Source: Branchiostoma lanceolatum
Lineage: Eukaryota > Chordata > Leptocardii > Amphioxiformes > Branchiostomatidae
Length of the DNA stretch: 64,000 bases
Direction: 5' to 3'
Assembly: GCF_035083965.1 (NCBI RefSeq)
Contig: NC_089722.1
Location: 32,473,958-32,537,957, forward strand
Below the pieces are notes generated by a model that was given only the letters and a program-made list of their open reading frames with translations, was not told the DNA's origin and made no database searches. The position numbers were made by a program, and so were the translations under genes. Positions 1 to 10,942 of this stretch are shown in pieces (position 1 is the first letter of the stretch; every line of letters begins with the position of its first letter).

Positions 1-3000
1 GAAACAAGAACAACCATTTTACAAGATGGACGTCACCGCTGCCAAAGACAAAAATAAACAAGAACAGCCCTTCTACGAGATGGAGGTCGCCTCAGCTGAT
101 GATAAAAACCAACAACAACCTTTCTACGACATGGACGACAATCAACTTGGCCAGCCAACATCAGATAACGTGTATGCAGGTTTGGATGCTGAGTTTGTGG
201 CAGCACAAGATGCGGTGTGCATGAGGAACCGAGACAGGGAAGGCAGCAGGGGTGAGTAAAATGTAACTTTTACGTTTTTCAACAAGGAACTTTGCTGATC
301 CTATCAGTGACCACTTTTCATCATTTTTTATTTTCCCTCTTATCGCTCCCTCCATATCTATTGACTTGTCCCAAACTAACTGAAGCATAAACGTAGAGGC
401 CGAATTGAGAGTGATTCTTAAGCATGGTATTGGAAAGCAGTGCCTATCCATCTCCTGCGACTGTCTTTCATGTGCATCTCCGCAACTTAATGTCGGGTAT
501 CCATTACACCTGGGTAGTGTGAGGAAAGTGCCGTTAATAACAGTATGACATTACAATTTCTATAACATTGCCATCTAACAAAAACAAACAATTTTTTGCT
601 AGTCGACCTCCCTTAGTGAGGACAATTATCTTGGTCTTTTTTAATTTCACCTTCATGTTCCAATATTTTCTCTAATCAAACTAGACACGCTTGCAAGCCT
701 TTTTGGGATTCAGAAAATAACACAGAGTCATCGGCATACAAAAAACACAACGTCTGGTTCAATTCAACCTAGCCAGGAATCGAACTCATGGCCTTTTGAT
801 TCCGATTCCTCATTTCTAAGATTCCGCTATAGTCCATCGACGCCCAATTGATTAAGAATATTTGGCATTAAAAGGATGTTAATAGGATTTTGGATGTGGG
901 TAGTTAGTCTTCAGAACTATTCCAAAATATAACGTTTTTGATAATTTTTCATGATTTATAAAGCGTAAAGGGGAAATAGATGGGATTCGAGGATAAAGAT
1001 TACCAGGTAGCTTGTTTTTTTTTTACAGAAGGTGCTGAAGCCAGTGACGAACCGAGGTGCCGCCAGAACTGCCGTGAGTTCTTCAGGTCCCGTCCGGTGT
1101 GCGTGTTGGCTGTCTGTGCTGGTGTCATCATTGCCGTTATTGCTGCAGTTGTTGTGGGCGTAGTCTTCAACCAACACAGCAACCCCGACGAAACCCCAAC
1201 CACCACCTCCATAACATCGTCTGCACACCTGCCTGTGACGTCACCAGCTACTCCCAAGACAACAGGTAGGCCGTTTCTGAAGTTACGCCCCTTAGCAACG
1301 CCAACGTGACCAAATTTCCATCCACTCTCACTCATTGGGTAAATATGATTGACAGCTGGGATCGGTTTATTGCCAAGGCTATGTAACAACTATATTGGCT
1401 CATGCGATGTATTCATAGTCTGTAGCTTATGATATTTATTCGTGAATCGTTTCATCAGGTTAGTAAATCATTTGGGTGACTTGTATTGAAATGGTTTCTT
1501 CTATTTTGTCATATGCTTGCAAAAGATTTGATTTATTCTATTAAGATAGTAAGCATTTTTGGGAACAATTAAACATTATACGATTGTTAAAAGATAACCT
1601 CCCCCTCTACTTAATGGGAGGAATGATGATCACGGGTGCGTTATGGCGATTTACACATGGGCAATGGAGGCTTCTGATTGGTCGACGCCATCTGGCTATG
1701 TGATGATAATCTATAAACAGTTCAATGCTAATACTGTACTTTCAATACTGATTTGGTTCAACTTTGATGGGGAGGGGGGTGTTGGTGGCATAAGCTTTGT
1801 CACGTTTAGTGCCGCAATCTCCAAACTGCAGCGCCACCAAGCGGTGGGAAGTAGAACTGTCAGTATTGTCTGGAGAAAGTAGCAGAGACGTTGGGAGGTA
1901 CTGTTGTTCGTTGTGTATAAAGAATCTCAATACAACAGTACAAGAAAGAAAAACTAATTGTTCCTTTTTTCATTTTTATTTTTTAATTTTTTTTATTGCA
2001 TTTCACAAGATGAACACCACATAATACAAACAAGAGAAAAACAAAGTACAGGAAAATGAACTTAAGCCACGGATATAATCCAAAACAACAAGTAAAGGTG
2101 GAAATAGAAATGGACTACTTTGTAAATCTAAATAATATCAAAATAATACTAATAACAGCCTCATTGGCAATTGAATATAACAAAATCAGTATAACAATAT
2201 ATTGAAATTAAACAGAACTAATGTTGAAAAATGGATATGAAAAGTCCATTTCAACAAAATTATGAGAACATAAATGACAAAACGAACTAGTAGTGACTGA
2301 TCAGTGGCGAATACGAATGACAAAAAAACACAATGTCAACCAAAGATAACAGTTATTACATTTGATCAAAGATATTCTAGACAATGTACAACAAATTGTT
2401 AGCATAGCGTCATAGCGTCAGTAAGAAGACAAAAATAGAAGAAATCTTAATTAAATGCGTGTATCATTGAACCTTTGACAGATTGGTGGACTGACTGGAC
2501 CCTCTACATCAGAGAGTATTTCCAACAAGACAGCGATGCCGCCATGGGTTTGGAAGAGCGCTATCCCGACAATGAGGTTGTGATGGCTCTGCTGGAAGAC
2601 CGGTTATTCTGGCCCTTCGTGTGTCGGTACTGGAAATATAAAATCGATCTCCCGAACACCTTGTCCGATGCCGTAACCTACTGCATTCCGTACGGAACTT
2701 CAAATGAGTACATGGAGTCACACGGCTTCACCACATACCGAGAGTTCTTTTCGTCCATGCTAGGCGCGTTAGAGGCACTGCCAAACACAACAAAAACCAT
2801 TCAGAACAGCGATTACACATATATATCGTTGTCTGGACGTACTCTGTCTGACAACGATGTCGAGGCGCTGGCCAACCTTTTCCCATACCTGAAAGGAATG
2901 AGGGCACTTCTTCTCTCAAGCTGCGGACTTTCTGCAAAAGCAGCAACGTCACTGGCTGGGCAGCTTCACCGGATACACACGATGAACAGATTAGTACTTA

Positions 3001-3500
3001 GTAATAACAATATTGGCGATGACGGCGTGGAAGCGATTTCAGAGGTATTTCCTCACCTGAAAGAGCTCAGGACCTTACAAATCAGCAAAAACTCAATAAC
3101 AAACGTGGGAGTAAGAGCCATGGCCAAAAGGCTGGTTCACTTGCAGGAGCTACAGGATATCTACTTGGCGGAAAATGAGCTGGCGCTCAGTCTCTCCTCA
3201 CTGGCAAAGGCGTTTGTCAACATGACACGACTGCGATCTGTCAACTTGTGGCCCATCACGTGCAGGGCGGCCTCATTCCGCATGGCGGCGCAACAGGTAC
3301 GCGACGCTGTCCACACGCTTGGGGGCAAAGTACCCAGCATTGGGAACGGTTTACTATATGATGTTTCCACTGGAAGTAGAGGTGACACACGGGAACTGGA
3401 CACAGCATGGCAAAGAGTAGAACAGAAACTAACATCAGGGGTTTATATATCAAACAGACAGGTGAAGATGTCTTTGAAAATCAAGCTGTTGGAAGGATGA
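1..3500 (+). CDS. Membrane-anchored leucine-rich-repeat protein, 3' three exons (5' end outside window)
   Basis: Exons are 1-251, 1029-1265 and 2482-3500 with the stop at 3498-3500. Donors GTGAGT (252) and GTAGG (1266) and acceptors TTTTACAG (to 1028) and TTTGACAG (to 2481) are all phase 1 and join in frame, giving 501 residues from base 2. The reading frame is already open at base 2, so the start lies upstream. The first exon holds near-repeats of about 18 residues built on QPFY(K/E/D)M, then NVYAGL, a possible YxxPhi sorting motif. The second exon has a hydrophobic helix (CVLAVCAGVIIAVIAAVVVG) and then a Thr/Ser/Pro-rich stalk. The last exon carries ribonuclease-inhibitor-like LRRs of about 28 residues (LRTLQISKNSITNVGVRAMA is one). 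No signal peptide is visible in the part seen, so a type II orientation with extracellular LRRs is inferred. Function unknown; perhaps recognition or innate immunity. The intron 1266-2481 shows no further exon. Confidence 0.75.
595..760 (-). repeat. Decayed LINE reverse-transcriptase fragment
   Basis: Read on the minus strand, this stretch of intron encodes the catalytic YADD box (LYADDSVLFSESQKGLQA), followed after a stop and a frame change by a segment resembling the next RT block (MKVKLKKTKIIVLTKGGR). The same order occurs in the intact LINE at 14-16 kb (YADDVVIFSESEKGLQRAL). It is an old, non-functional insertion in intron 1 of the LRR gene. Confidence 0.7.
755..830 (-). repeat. tRNA-like SINE remnant
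   Basis: On the minus strand the sequence around 770-790 reads GAGTTCGATTCCTGGCTAGG, which resembles a tRNA B box. The same motif recurs near 59050 and 59190 in a longer SINE-like context. Only a short remnant remains here, so the family assignment is tentative. Confidence 0.35.
1635..1705 (+). repeat. Fragment of the inverted-repeat element seen at 9.4-9.9 kb
   Basis: The run CTTCTGATTGGTCGACG followed by CTATGTGAT and the preceding GTTATGGCG match the right end of the element at 9393-9925 (positions about 9850-9920). This is a partial copy in the intron before the LRR exon. Confidence 0.5.
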
Positions 3501-3504
3501 TAAA

Positions 3505-4548
3505 ACGTTGTGCTGAACACTATACACACACATGTAAACATACCTGTCCTTGGTACTGAACACCATCCACATACAGGTTAACACACCTGTTTCTTGTACT
3601 GAACACCTTCCATACACATGTAAACATATACCTCTCTCTGGTGCTTAACACCATCTACGCACAGATAAACACGCATGTCCCTAGTGTTGAACACCTTCAA
3701 CACACAGGTTAACACACCTGTCCTTGGTACTGAACACCATCCACATACAGGTAAACACACCTGACCCTAGTGCTGAACACCATCCACAAACAGGGTGCTG
3801 AACACTGTCCAAATACATGTAAACATATTATACCTCTTTCTGGTGCTTAACACCATCTAAACACAGATAAACACGCATGTCCCTAGTGTTGAATACCATC
3901 AACACACAAGTAAACACACCTGTCCTTGGTACTGAACACCATCTACACACAGGTAAACACGCATGTCCCTAGTGTTGAATACCATCAACACACAGGTAAA
4001 CACGCTCGTCCCTGGTGCTGAATACCATCCACATACAGATAAACACACTTTTACCTTGTGCTGAATACCATTTACACACAGGTAAACACACCTGTCCCTG
4101 GTATTGAACACCATCCACACACGCTTGTCCCTAGTGCTGAACACCATCCACACACAGGTAAACACACCTGTCCCTGGTATTGAACACCATCCACACACGC
4201 TTGTCCCTAGTGCTGAATACCATTTACACACAGGTAAACACACCTGTCCCTGGTATTGAACACCATCCACACACGCTTGTCCCTAGTGCTGAACACCATC
4301 CACACACAGGTAAACACACCTGTCCCTGGTATTGAACACCATCCACACACGCATGTCCCTCGTGTTGAACACCATCAACACACAGGTAAACACACCTGTC
4401 CTTGGTACTGAACACCATCCACATACAGGTAAACACACCTGTCACTAGGGCTGAACACCATCCACAAACAGGTAAACACACCTGTCCCTGGTATTGAACA
4501 CCATCCACACACGCATGTCCCTCGTGTTGAACACCATCAACACACATG
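3505..4548. repeat. Minisatellite, 42 bp and 34 bp units
   Basis: About 25 degenerate copies of a unit built around TGAACACCATCCACACACAGG and TAAACACACCTGTCCCTGG follow each other directly behind the LRR gene. The full unit is about 42 bp; a shortened form of 34 bp lacks the GGTAAACACACC part. From about 4100 the two forms alternate, giving a higher-order 76 bp repeat. Long minus-strand open frames here are translations of the repeat and are not genes. Confidence 0.9.
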
Positions 4549-4559
4549 ATGACGAAATA

Positions 4560-6240
4560 GCATTTCTTGTGTGTTAAGTAAACACAAATGACCTTAAATT
4601 GTACAATATCAATTGATAAGATACATGTACATGTTAGCTCCAGTCAACCTCTACTAGATTGTACATCGATATCAGCAACCAGAATTTACCAGTTCTTCAA
4701 CATTTGAAAAACAGTGACATGTATACATGTTACAGTATATCAAGCAAAAATTTCAAACATAAAGTTTTTTTGCCACTTGACAACATTGTCTAAAATGTGA
4801 CTTAGAATAAATGATTAATAAAAATCCACTTCGTCTATGGGTTTCCTTATATCAACGAGATATTCTGCAATAAACGCAAATTCTCCGACTTGGAATTATC
4901 TGCAGTGCTTTCCATTGCAATATTACTATACATAATATGAAAATAATTCTCTTACAAATAGAGCAAAATAGAAGTGACTCTGCACCATGACATCGCATGC
5001 ACTGAATAAAGTGGATTTACATTGGTACAACACTGTGGTCCACCTTTTTTAATGTTACGTTTTGCATAAAACAATGATGGAGGCTTTTAGGTAAATAAAC
5101 AGCAAACGATATCCTTTAAACAGAGAGTAAAATAGCTGAGCCTATTGACTTAACCAATGATGTTAGAGAGACAACATAATCCTCCTACGGCAACTTTCCA
5201 AAAATTAAAAAATAATTGTAGAGGATGTAGAAGATGTAGAAGATGCATTTTATTGGTTTGTCGCAGTTGGAAAGAAACTGAATAAAAACAAAACACAATA
5301 TGTACAAACAAGTTTGAGCCTTTCAATCCGGTCAGGATACAAATTATCTCATACGTATTTAAAAACCGATATATATACAAATGATAGACAATATTATTTC
5401 TCAAAAATGTTGATAAAATTCACATATATGGCGCAGAATATTATACTTGTAACCATACTGGTCTAGCAATCTCCTCAGATTGGAAAAAAATCGGAAAGAA
5501 ACGTATCTTCTTCAGTCTCTTGAAAGTTACCCTTGGCATTGGTTTGTGACTTGTCCCACGGTCTTCAGGCTATGTCACCGCCTCAGTCTGTTGATAGATC
5601 ACCATACAAGAGGAACAACATCGCATATCAAGTATACACCAATTGTTTAAAAATTTTCATACGTTGTACGGACATATTTCATTCATATGAATAAAATCGT
5701 ATAAAATCCATCAAAATCCATCATTAGCCACTGATGTGACTCCACTGTTCGAATTGTCAAGTTGTTGAAATCGTTCATGTATAAGCGAAACTTAAGTTGG
5801 TGCTCTATATTCAATCTGTTTGTGCGAGTCATTTCAAATTCGTAATATTACAGTCAATTTTTTGATAAGTGAATTTTACAAATCATGAGCCCCTCTGTAA
5901 ATGATGACGCACTTCATGTCTATATGAAATATCACATGCAAAGTCATGAGAAATAAATCTGAATCTGCATCTTAAAATGCTATTGAGTTTTAGTTGCAAA
6001 CACACAAATACAGATAGAAACAATACCCCGTCGTAGGTTACTGATCTCTTTCACGGTGATAATAACACAAAGAAAGCATCAAAGAAGGCATGATTCTCAC
6101 AACAATTTACATATATTACCTGACGTCTACTGCAAACGACAAAAACAATGTTGATTACTTACCTTATGATTCAGCTGTCAGTACGGATCCCTCACTTGGC
6201 TTCCTCCCTTTCTGCTACTTCTACTAAAGGAGATAATTAT
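4560..6240. other. AT-rich intergenic DNA without recognisable gene
   Basis: No open frame with recognisable protein similarity, RNA gene or clear repeat was seen. A possible small minus-strand exon with acceptor- and donor-like flanks lies near 6166-6227 and could be a terminal exon of the death-domain locus, but nothing else supports it. Confidence 0.4.
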
Positions 6241-6420
6241 TTGATTTGATTTGATTTATTCGACTGTAAAAAGTACAGCCAGGGCTACCCAACTAGCCAA
6301 AGGCTATTACAAAGGGTTAGCCCTGGGAACAGTCTTCATTACAAACGTTCACAGAGTTCATTACATACGTTCACAAAGCACGCCAAACAGATACATAAAA
6401 CGCCAAGCTAAAAACATAGA
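6241..6420 (-). repeat. LINE 3' end (tail of TCAAA repeats)
   Basis: The plus strand starts with TGATTTGATTTGATTTATT, the reverse complement of a short-repeat LINE tail. Behind it is GC-richer sequence including GGGTTAGCCCTGGGAACAG, which looks like a LINE 3' untranslated region on the minus strand. No RT coding sequence is attached. The CR1/L2-like assignment is tentative. Confidence 0.45.
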
Positions 6421-6711
6421 AGAAACAAATTATTCAGGTTACTCTAAACCTTGTCCTGCAGGCCATATATATGTGGGTCCCGTATATAAACATGTACGGG
6501 TTGGAGGTATTTTTCAGCTGAATGCATCGCACCGCAGCAAAACGCATTGAATGCAAAAGTAATTATGCCACAGTAGCGAAGAAAAAGTTAAAGGCCAATG
6601 ACCTGATTAAGAAATCAAAATAATGAAATAAATTGCATAAAAACACTAGCAGGACAATGGTTAACATAGACTGAAAGTGAAAGGAAATAAGAAGGCTATA
6701 GCTGTGTCTTT

Positions 6712-7043
6712 TTACAGAACTTGAATCTTCAAGATGGAAAAAAATATTATCAAATTATTTGCCATCGTATATGGCATGGCCTTACCGGGAAATTCAGTTT
6801 TAAGACCATCCACGACATCCTGTAGTCCTGCTTTAGAGAGGCACTCCGTCAGTACCTCTATTGTAGCGTCGACTCCTTGCCTAGTTTGCCAATCTTCTAA
6901 CATGTCCATTCAGCGAGACTTGTCGTCCGAGTTTCTGCCTGCGATGTTCCTGATTCCTGCCACGTTCAAGTCCAAGAAGAAGGCGAGATCCTTCCAATCT
7001 GAGCCCACCTTTTCTTTGATGAAGAAGAAGTACTTCCGAACAC
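6712..7043 (-). pseudogene. Death-domain exon with an in-frame stop
   Basis: The exon begins after an acceptor-like TTATACAG (7050-7044, minus) and reads through a death domain: VGSDWKDLAFFLDLN, then AGIRNIAGRNSDDKSR, a TGA stop at 6912-6910, then MDMLEDWQTRQGVDAT and VLTECLSKAGLQDVVDGL. Conserved features are the helix-2 Trp, the ML-x-x-W-x-x-R-x-G segment and the terminal LxxxGLxDVxxxL. Death domains are homotypic adaptors in apoptosis and NF-kB signalling. The TGA replaces one codon in the middle of the domain, most simply a former TGG or CGA. ZU5-like sequence lies about 1.3-2.3 kb upstream on the same strand, and ZU5-then-death order is usual in UNC5, ankyrin and related proteins, so these are probably parts of one decayed locus. 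A sequencing error or a polymorphic stop is possible. Confidence 0.75.
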
Positions 7044-7087
7044 CTGTATAACGATAACGATATATATTTGAAAAATATCTTCATGAT

Positions 7088-7297
7088 GTGAATGATGTTG
7101 AAATCCGTAAAGCGGTGACATATAGATTGAATATAGAAACAGGTAGATACTTTAATGTAGCTCCTGACCAAAGGTTTTGTCCATTCTGTCCTAATCGAAT
7201 TGAAGATGAGTTTCACTTTATTATGGAATGCTCTAAATACGATGCCCTACGCAATAAGTTATTCACTTTTATCAATTCAAGTACTTCATATTTTTAG
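7088..7297 (+). repeat. LINE C-terminal fragment
   Basis: The open frame contains RFCPFCPNRIEDEFHFIMEC, the Cys/His motif (CPxC..E.E.HF..EC) found at the C-terminus of many non-LTR retrotransposon polyproteins. The equivalent segment of the LINE at 14 kb reads CKFCTMNAVENEIHFICQCP. Only the last 70 residues remain, with no RT domain. It sits just upstream of the death-domain exon in the opposite orientation. Confidence 0.75.
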
Positions 7298-7352
7298 ACG
7301 CTCAATTTAGATACAACAGCTCACACAGTATTAGAATTGGCATATATATATA

Positions 7353-7408
7353 TAGAGAGAGAGAGACAGAGAGAGAGAGGGGAGACAGAGAGAGAAAGAG
7401 AGAAAGAA

Positions 7409-7454
<46 letters not shown>
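7353..7454. repeat. GA microsatellite
   Basis: An almost pure run of AG/GA dinucleotides interrupted by a few CAGA and AAAG variants. It ends in about 22 uninterrupted GA repeats. Confidence 0.95.
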
Positions 7455-7458
<4 letters not shown>

Positions 7459-7518
7459 ATCATTTGTTATAGAATGAAATGACCAATCGTTGAAAGTTTG
7501 CTTTCGATCCGTCAGTTC

Positions 7519-7612
7519 CAACGGTTGCAGAGACCGTATCCAACCGGCAGAAGAAATTTTTGTTGCAATAAAAAATAATTTTGCCAGTTGGATACGGTCT
7601 TCGCAACCGTTC
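7519..7612. mobile_element. Short hairpin element
   Basis: Left arm CGGTTGCAGAGACCGTATCC and right arm GGATACGGTCTTCGCAACCG form an imperfect inverted repeat of about 35 bp around a 25 bp AT-rich loop. It could fold into a hairpin in DNA or RNA and resembles a miniature inverted-repeat element. No target-site duplication was recognised. Confidence 0.55.
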
Positions 7613-7619
7613 GATCTGA

Positions 7620-8325
7620 TTGGAGACTACCGTCAGATCACGCTGTTCTTTATTCTGTACACTATTAAATCTCCTTTTTATGAACCGTGAAAAGATAGCA
7701 ATGATTTGAATGTTGGGCTAGTGTATCAGAACAGAAATAAACCCTGCATTTTCACAATGCATTTTCACATACGAGAAAGGTATCTACCTTTCCTGCTATG
7801 GCGGTCATCAGGGGCTGTGAATTGTATTTTAGCATCTTTGCAAAAAATCACACTAGCCGTCGTTTCTACGGCTGAAACTCGAATAATCTCTCCTGAAACA
7901 AAACACACATTTGATCAATTTTAAACTTAACTAGAGTTGAGTATTTGTGCTACATCAACTTCAGGTTTGCTATGTTAGTTTAGCGAGTATGGGGTCTTTT
8001 TATAAATATGAATTGGTATTGCATTTTTCTTTATTTATTTGAGTTGAATGTGTGATTGTTGTGTGCCAATTTGTTAAAAATAGAGAGAACGCTAGCGACC
8101 CCAAAAAACACCCCTCGCAATAAAATGGTATGGCAACCCCTTGACGTCACAATTGAAGATGGCAGCCACCGCACATGCCAACGGATCCAACAAAGGTTTC
8201 GCTACGCAAACCTGTAATTATAGTCTACTCTTGCCTGAAACAAGGCATTTAAAACTTCGTTATAATCTACTCCTGTTGTGTGCAATTGAGCTGTTTTGGT
8301 ACGGAAAAGGATGTCTCAGATCCTT
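7620..8325. other. Intergenic or intronic, no gene recognised
   Basis: A TGACGTCA palindrome (CRE-like) occurs at about 8142 just ahead of a short open frame, but nothing supports a gene here. The stretch lies between the death-domain exon and the ZU5-like exons on the minus strand and may be their intron. Confidence 0.35.
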
Positions 8326-9299
8326 TTAAGCTTTTGGTTCCGTCACAGCCTCAAATTTTACGACATTGAAATTGTACGAAGGCCTATAACGAAATGTGTC
8401 GTTGACCTTAGAAGAAAAAACATTCGCAAACGCGTCGGTGATAGATGAGTAACTACCTGTCTCGTGATGCTCAGGACTGAGACTTTGAGGTGTGAGGTTG
8501 AGAGTGCAGATCTCCCTCACCCTTGCTCCAAGAAACCTCCACACAGATATCACTGCTTGACCTGTTAGAAACGTCTCATCTTTCGCTGGTTCCACAATCA
8601 GGTCCATGGCCTGCCCTGCCCCTGTCTTGCAAGTTGCCCTGTTTATTTGATACGAATCCGCACATTTCTTGACCAGGGAAACATGCTTGATCTCGACAGA
8701 GAGTCTTTCTTCATCAAATATATTGAACTCTGACGTCCTGGCTAGTCCGAATCGTTGGTACATTCTAGGTGTTGACGTTGAGGTGTTGTATCCTTCTTTG
8801 CAAACGATAGTCAGAGGGTGTTTCTTCCCAGATATCTTTCCGAGGTATGGGGTGAAACTGCACGGGAACGACTTGCCATTCAAGCAGTCAATGAGGAGTT
8901 TACTGGCTGACGACAGGGCCAAAGAGCTTGCGATGGCGACTAGGATGTATATGCTAAAATGTTGCAGTTTAAAGGACACGTATGGATAGGAATACGCCAA
9001 TGAGCATTCATTTGACAAATCCTTCCATGTTCCTTCAACTGCAGCGGATGTTTCTTGTCCAAACAGAAGGAATGCATCACTTTGAGGACCGCTTGTGTGG
9101 AAGACTTTCGCGGGCGTAGGAACTGAAGATGGTCGGGTTTACATTCAATTAAACGAAAGAATGATAAAACGTCATCAAGCCCGGGGTTCTGTATCATCTT
9201 GAAGTACCTCAAAGACTGTTGCAGTCGTATGCGGACATCCACTTCTTCTTGGAGGCTGTCAGGTGGGATGTGTAGCCGAATATCGTCTACATCGATCAA
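8326..9299 (-). pseudogene. ZU5-like gene fragment, probably decayed
   Basis: Two overlapping minus-strand frames are open. The upstream one (9299-8940) resembles a ZU5 domain: DDIRLHIPPDSLQEEVDVRI corresponds to the IPPGAL segment and SFFRLIECKPDHLQFLRP to the SPVVECGPxGLxFLxPV segment. It has no ATG, and a stop sits directly upstream at 9308-9306. The second frame (8326-9018) runs 230 codons; an acceptor-like ACATTTTAG near 8961-8953 suggests its exon starts there, with a hydrophobic start (YILVAIASSLALSSASKLL) and an otherwise unrecognised sequence ending in EAVTEPKA. Together with the death-domain exon downstream this suggests a ZU5-death-domain locus that has lost its 5' end. Whether the second exon belongs to the same gene is uncertain. 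Confidence 0.4.
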
Positions 9300-9392
9300 T
9301 CCTCCTCACCGTCCGATACCGACCGTTCCTGTAATTCCAAGGTCATGGAGTGAATCATCATAGGGCACAAAATTTACTAAGGCATATTTACA

Positions 9393-9925
9393 TCATTATC
9401 ACATAGTCAGATGGCGTCGACCAATATTATCTGTGAAAATTTTGGTTTTAAAAATGAAATCTATCATTTTCTGTACAAAAAGGACAAATGTAAATTCTGA
9501 AATGCATTCTTTATAGTATAAGGGATCTATGCGTCATACAGGAATTGTCTACTCTTATATGGGTCAGGTTGGATAGGCTATATGATAATAACTCTTATAA
9601 TGAGCCGCCTATTCCTCGGTGTATATGGTCATAACGCCTGGTCATGTGCTATAACCACCTCATAAAATCACCTCGTTCACTTCGCGCACTCGGTGGTTTT
9701 ATTCGGTGGTCATAGCAGATCGTCATGACACCATATAGACCTCGGGCGGGTCAATAATCCATTATTATTCACCAATCATTTATGTAATGTGTATAGCTGC
9801 TCCTTCTGATTGGTCAACATCATTATTCACCACTTGTGTCACTTCTATGACATTATGGCGTCATAACCGATATGCAATGGGGACTTCTGATTGGTCGACG
9901 TTATCTGCTATGTGATAATTAGCCT
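9393..9925. mobile_element. Nonautonomous inverted-repeat element with nested palindrome
   Basis: Left end ATCACATAGTCAGATGGCGT (from about 9398) and right end ATTGGTCGACGTTATCTGCT (from about 9891) are inverted, imperfect copies. Inside, 9587-9765 forms a second imperfect palindrome with arms of about 75 bp (the GTGTATATGGTCATAACGCC side pairs with GTCATGACACCATATAGACC). No transposase is encoded. A fragment of the same family is at 1635-1705. Confidence 0.6.
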
Positions 9926-10266
9926 TACCTTCATACACTTCATTAAGATTTACATTCACGTAGACAGCTCTGAAAAAAGGGTGGTTCTGATCGAATCGTG
10001 ATATGATTAGGACTTAGAATAAGCCATATATAATGGAAATTACCACCAGACCATTACAATTATTGTAACTACGTTACAAGATTTTTGTAATGTTCTGTAA
10101 AAAAAGCACAAAATTGTATATGTGTAAAACGTGGAAACGTGAAAAATTAAGGTGTGGACTGGCCTGGGCACAGCACAACTGATTAGAGAGGCCGAGGGCA
10201 GAACAGGATGGGCACGGATCACTGCTGATGGCTGTCATAACGCCCTTACGACCACTGATGTCATGA

Positions 10267-10741
10267 GTCGGAACTAGGGGTAGGTACCGGTACCGCGTAC
10301 CGATACAAAGCCGGTATTTCTTAATGGACCGGTCCAAAAAAAACGGCCCGTAAAAAATCATTGGACCGGCCTATGGACCGATTAGAAAATTCATAGTACC
10401 AGGCTACCAGCAGGCGGACACATAACTGGTCAAAGAAAATACAAAACAGCAGCTATAACGAGTCGTTTTCGAAGACGTTAGCTGCGAATCATATCTAGAA
10501 ACATTTATAGGATGAGTAAACAGACGGCGAGGAGACTATAGTTATAATTTTGAGACAAAGTGTAAACCTAAGATATTAAATCGTTCCAGACATGACGTTT
10601 GGAGACTTTAACGTGAGTCTCGCTCTCCAAAATATGATGTACTGCGACACTACTATAATCAGGTACAGGTCCTCTGGACCTGGACCTGGACCTGGACCTG
10701 GACCGGAATTTTATGTACCGGTACCCACCCCTAGTCAGAAC
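10267..10741. mobile_element. hAT-type nonautonomous element with 8 bp target-site duplication
   Basis: The element 10275-10733 (459 bp) begins TAGGGGTAGGTACCGGTACC and ends GTACCGGTACCCACCCCTA, an inverted repeat. It is flanked by GTCGGAAC (10267-10274) and GTCAGAAC (10734-10741), an 8 bp duplication with one mismatch that fits the hAT target consensus nTnnnnAn. The CAGGGGTGG-like terminus is typical of hAT elements. Near the right end is a GGACCT hexamer array (10675-10705). No transposase is present. Confidence 0.8.
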
Positions 10742-10819
10742 TGTACATAACAACAGTTTGTTACAGTAACAAATGCACTTTTACAATATCGGTTGTCCTT
10801 GCATCGTTTTCAGTGTTGT

Positions 10820-10865
10820 ATATCTAAACTAGAGTTCGGCGATCTCATACCTTCGCCGTATGGTG
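10820..10865 (-). mobile_element. End fragment of the 1.1 kb element found in unit A
   Basis: Reverse-complemented, this stretch reads GGCGAAGGTATGAGATCG followed by GAACTCTAGTTT, matching the right end of the insertion at about 23883-23911. Only the terminus is present here, next to the left edge of the tandem array. Confidence 0.55.
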
Positions 10866-10942
10866 TTAACTTGTATGAAAGATGTGCTTGAAAGGTGTGT
10901 TATGGATTGCATACTTAATGTATGATGATGTTCACCTTTATT

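Noticed and set aside
3578-4547. Minus-strand open frames rich in VDGVQYQGQVCLPVCG
   Set aside because: They are translations of the 42/34 bp minisatellite in all its phases. No start context, splice signal or domain supports coding.
3505-4548. Possible CRISPR array
   Set aside because: Repeats are contiguous and degenerate with no unique spacers, and the genome is animal.
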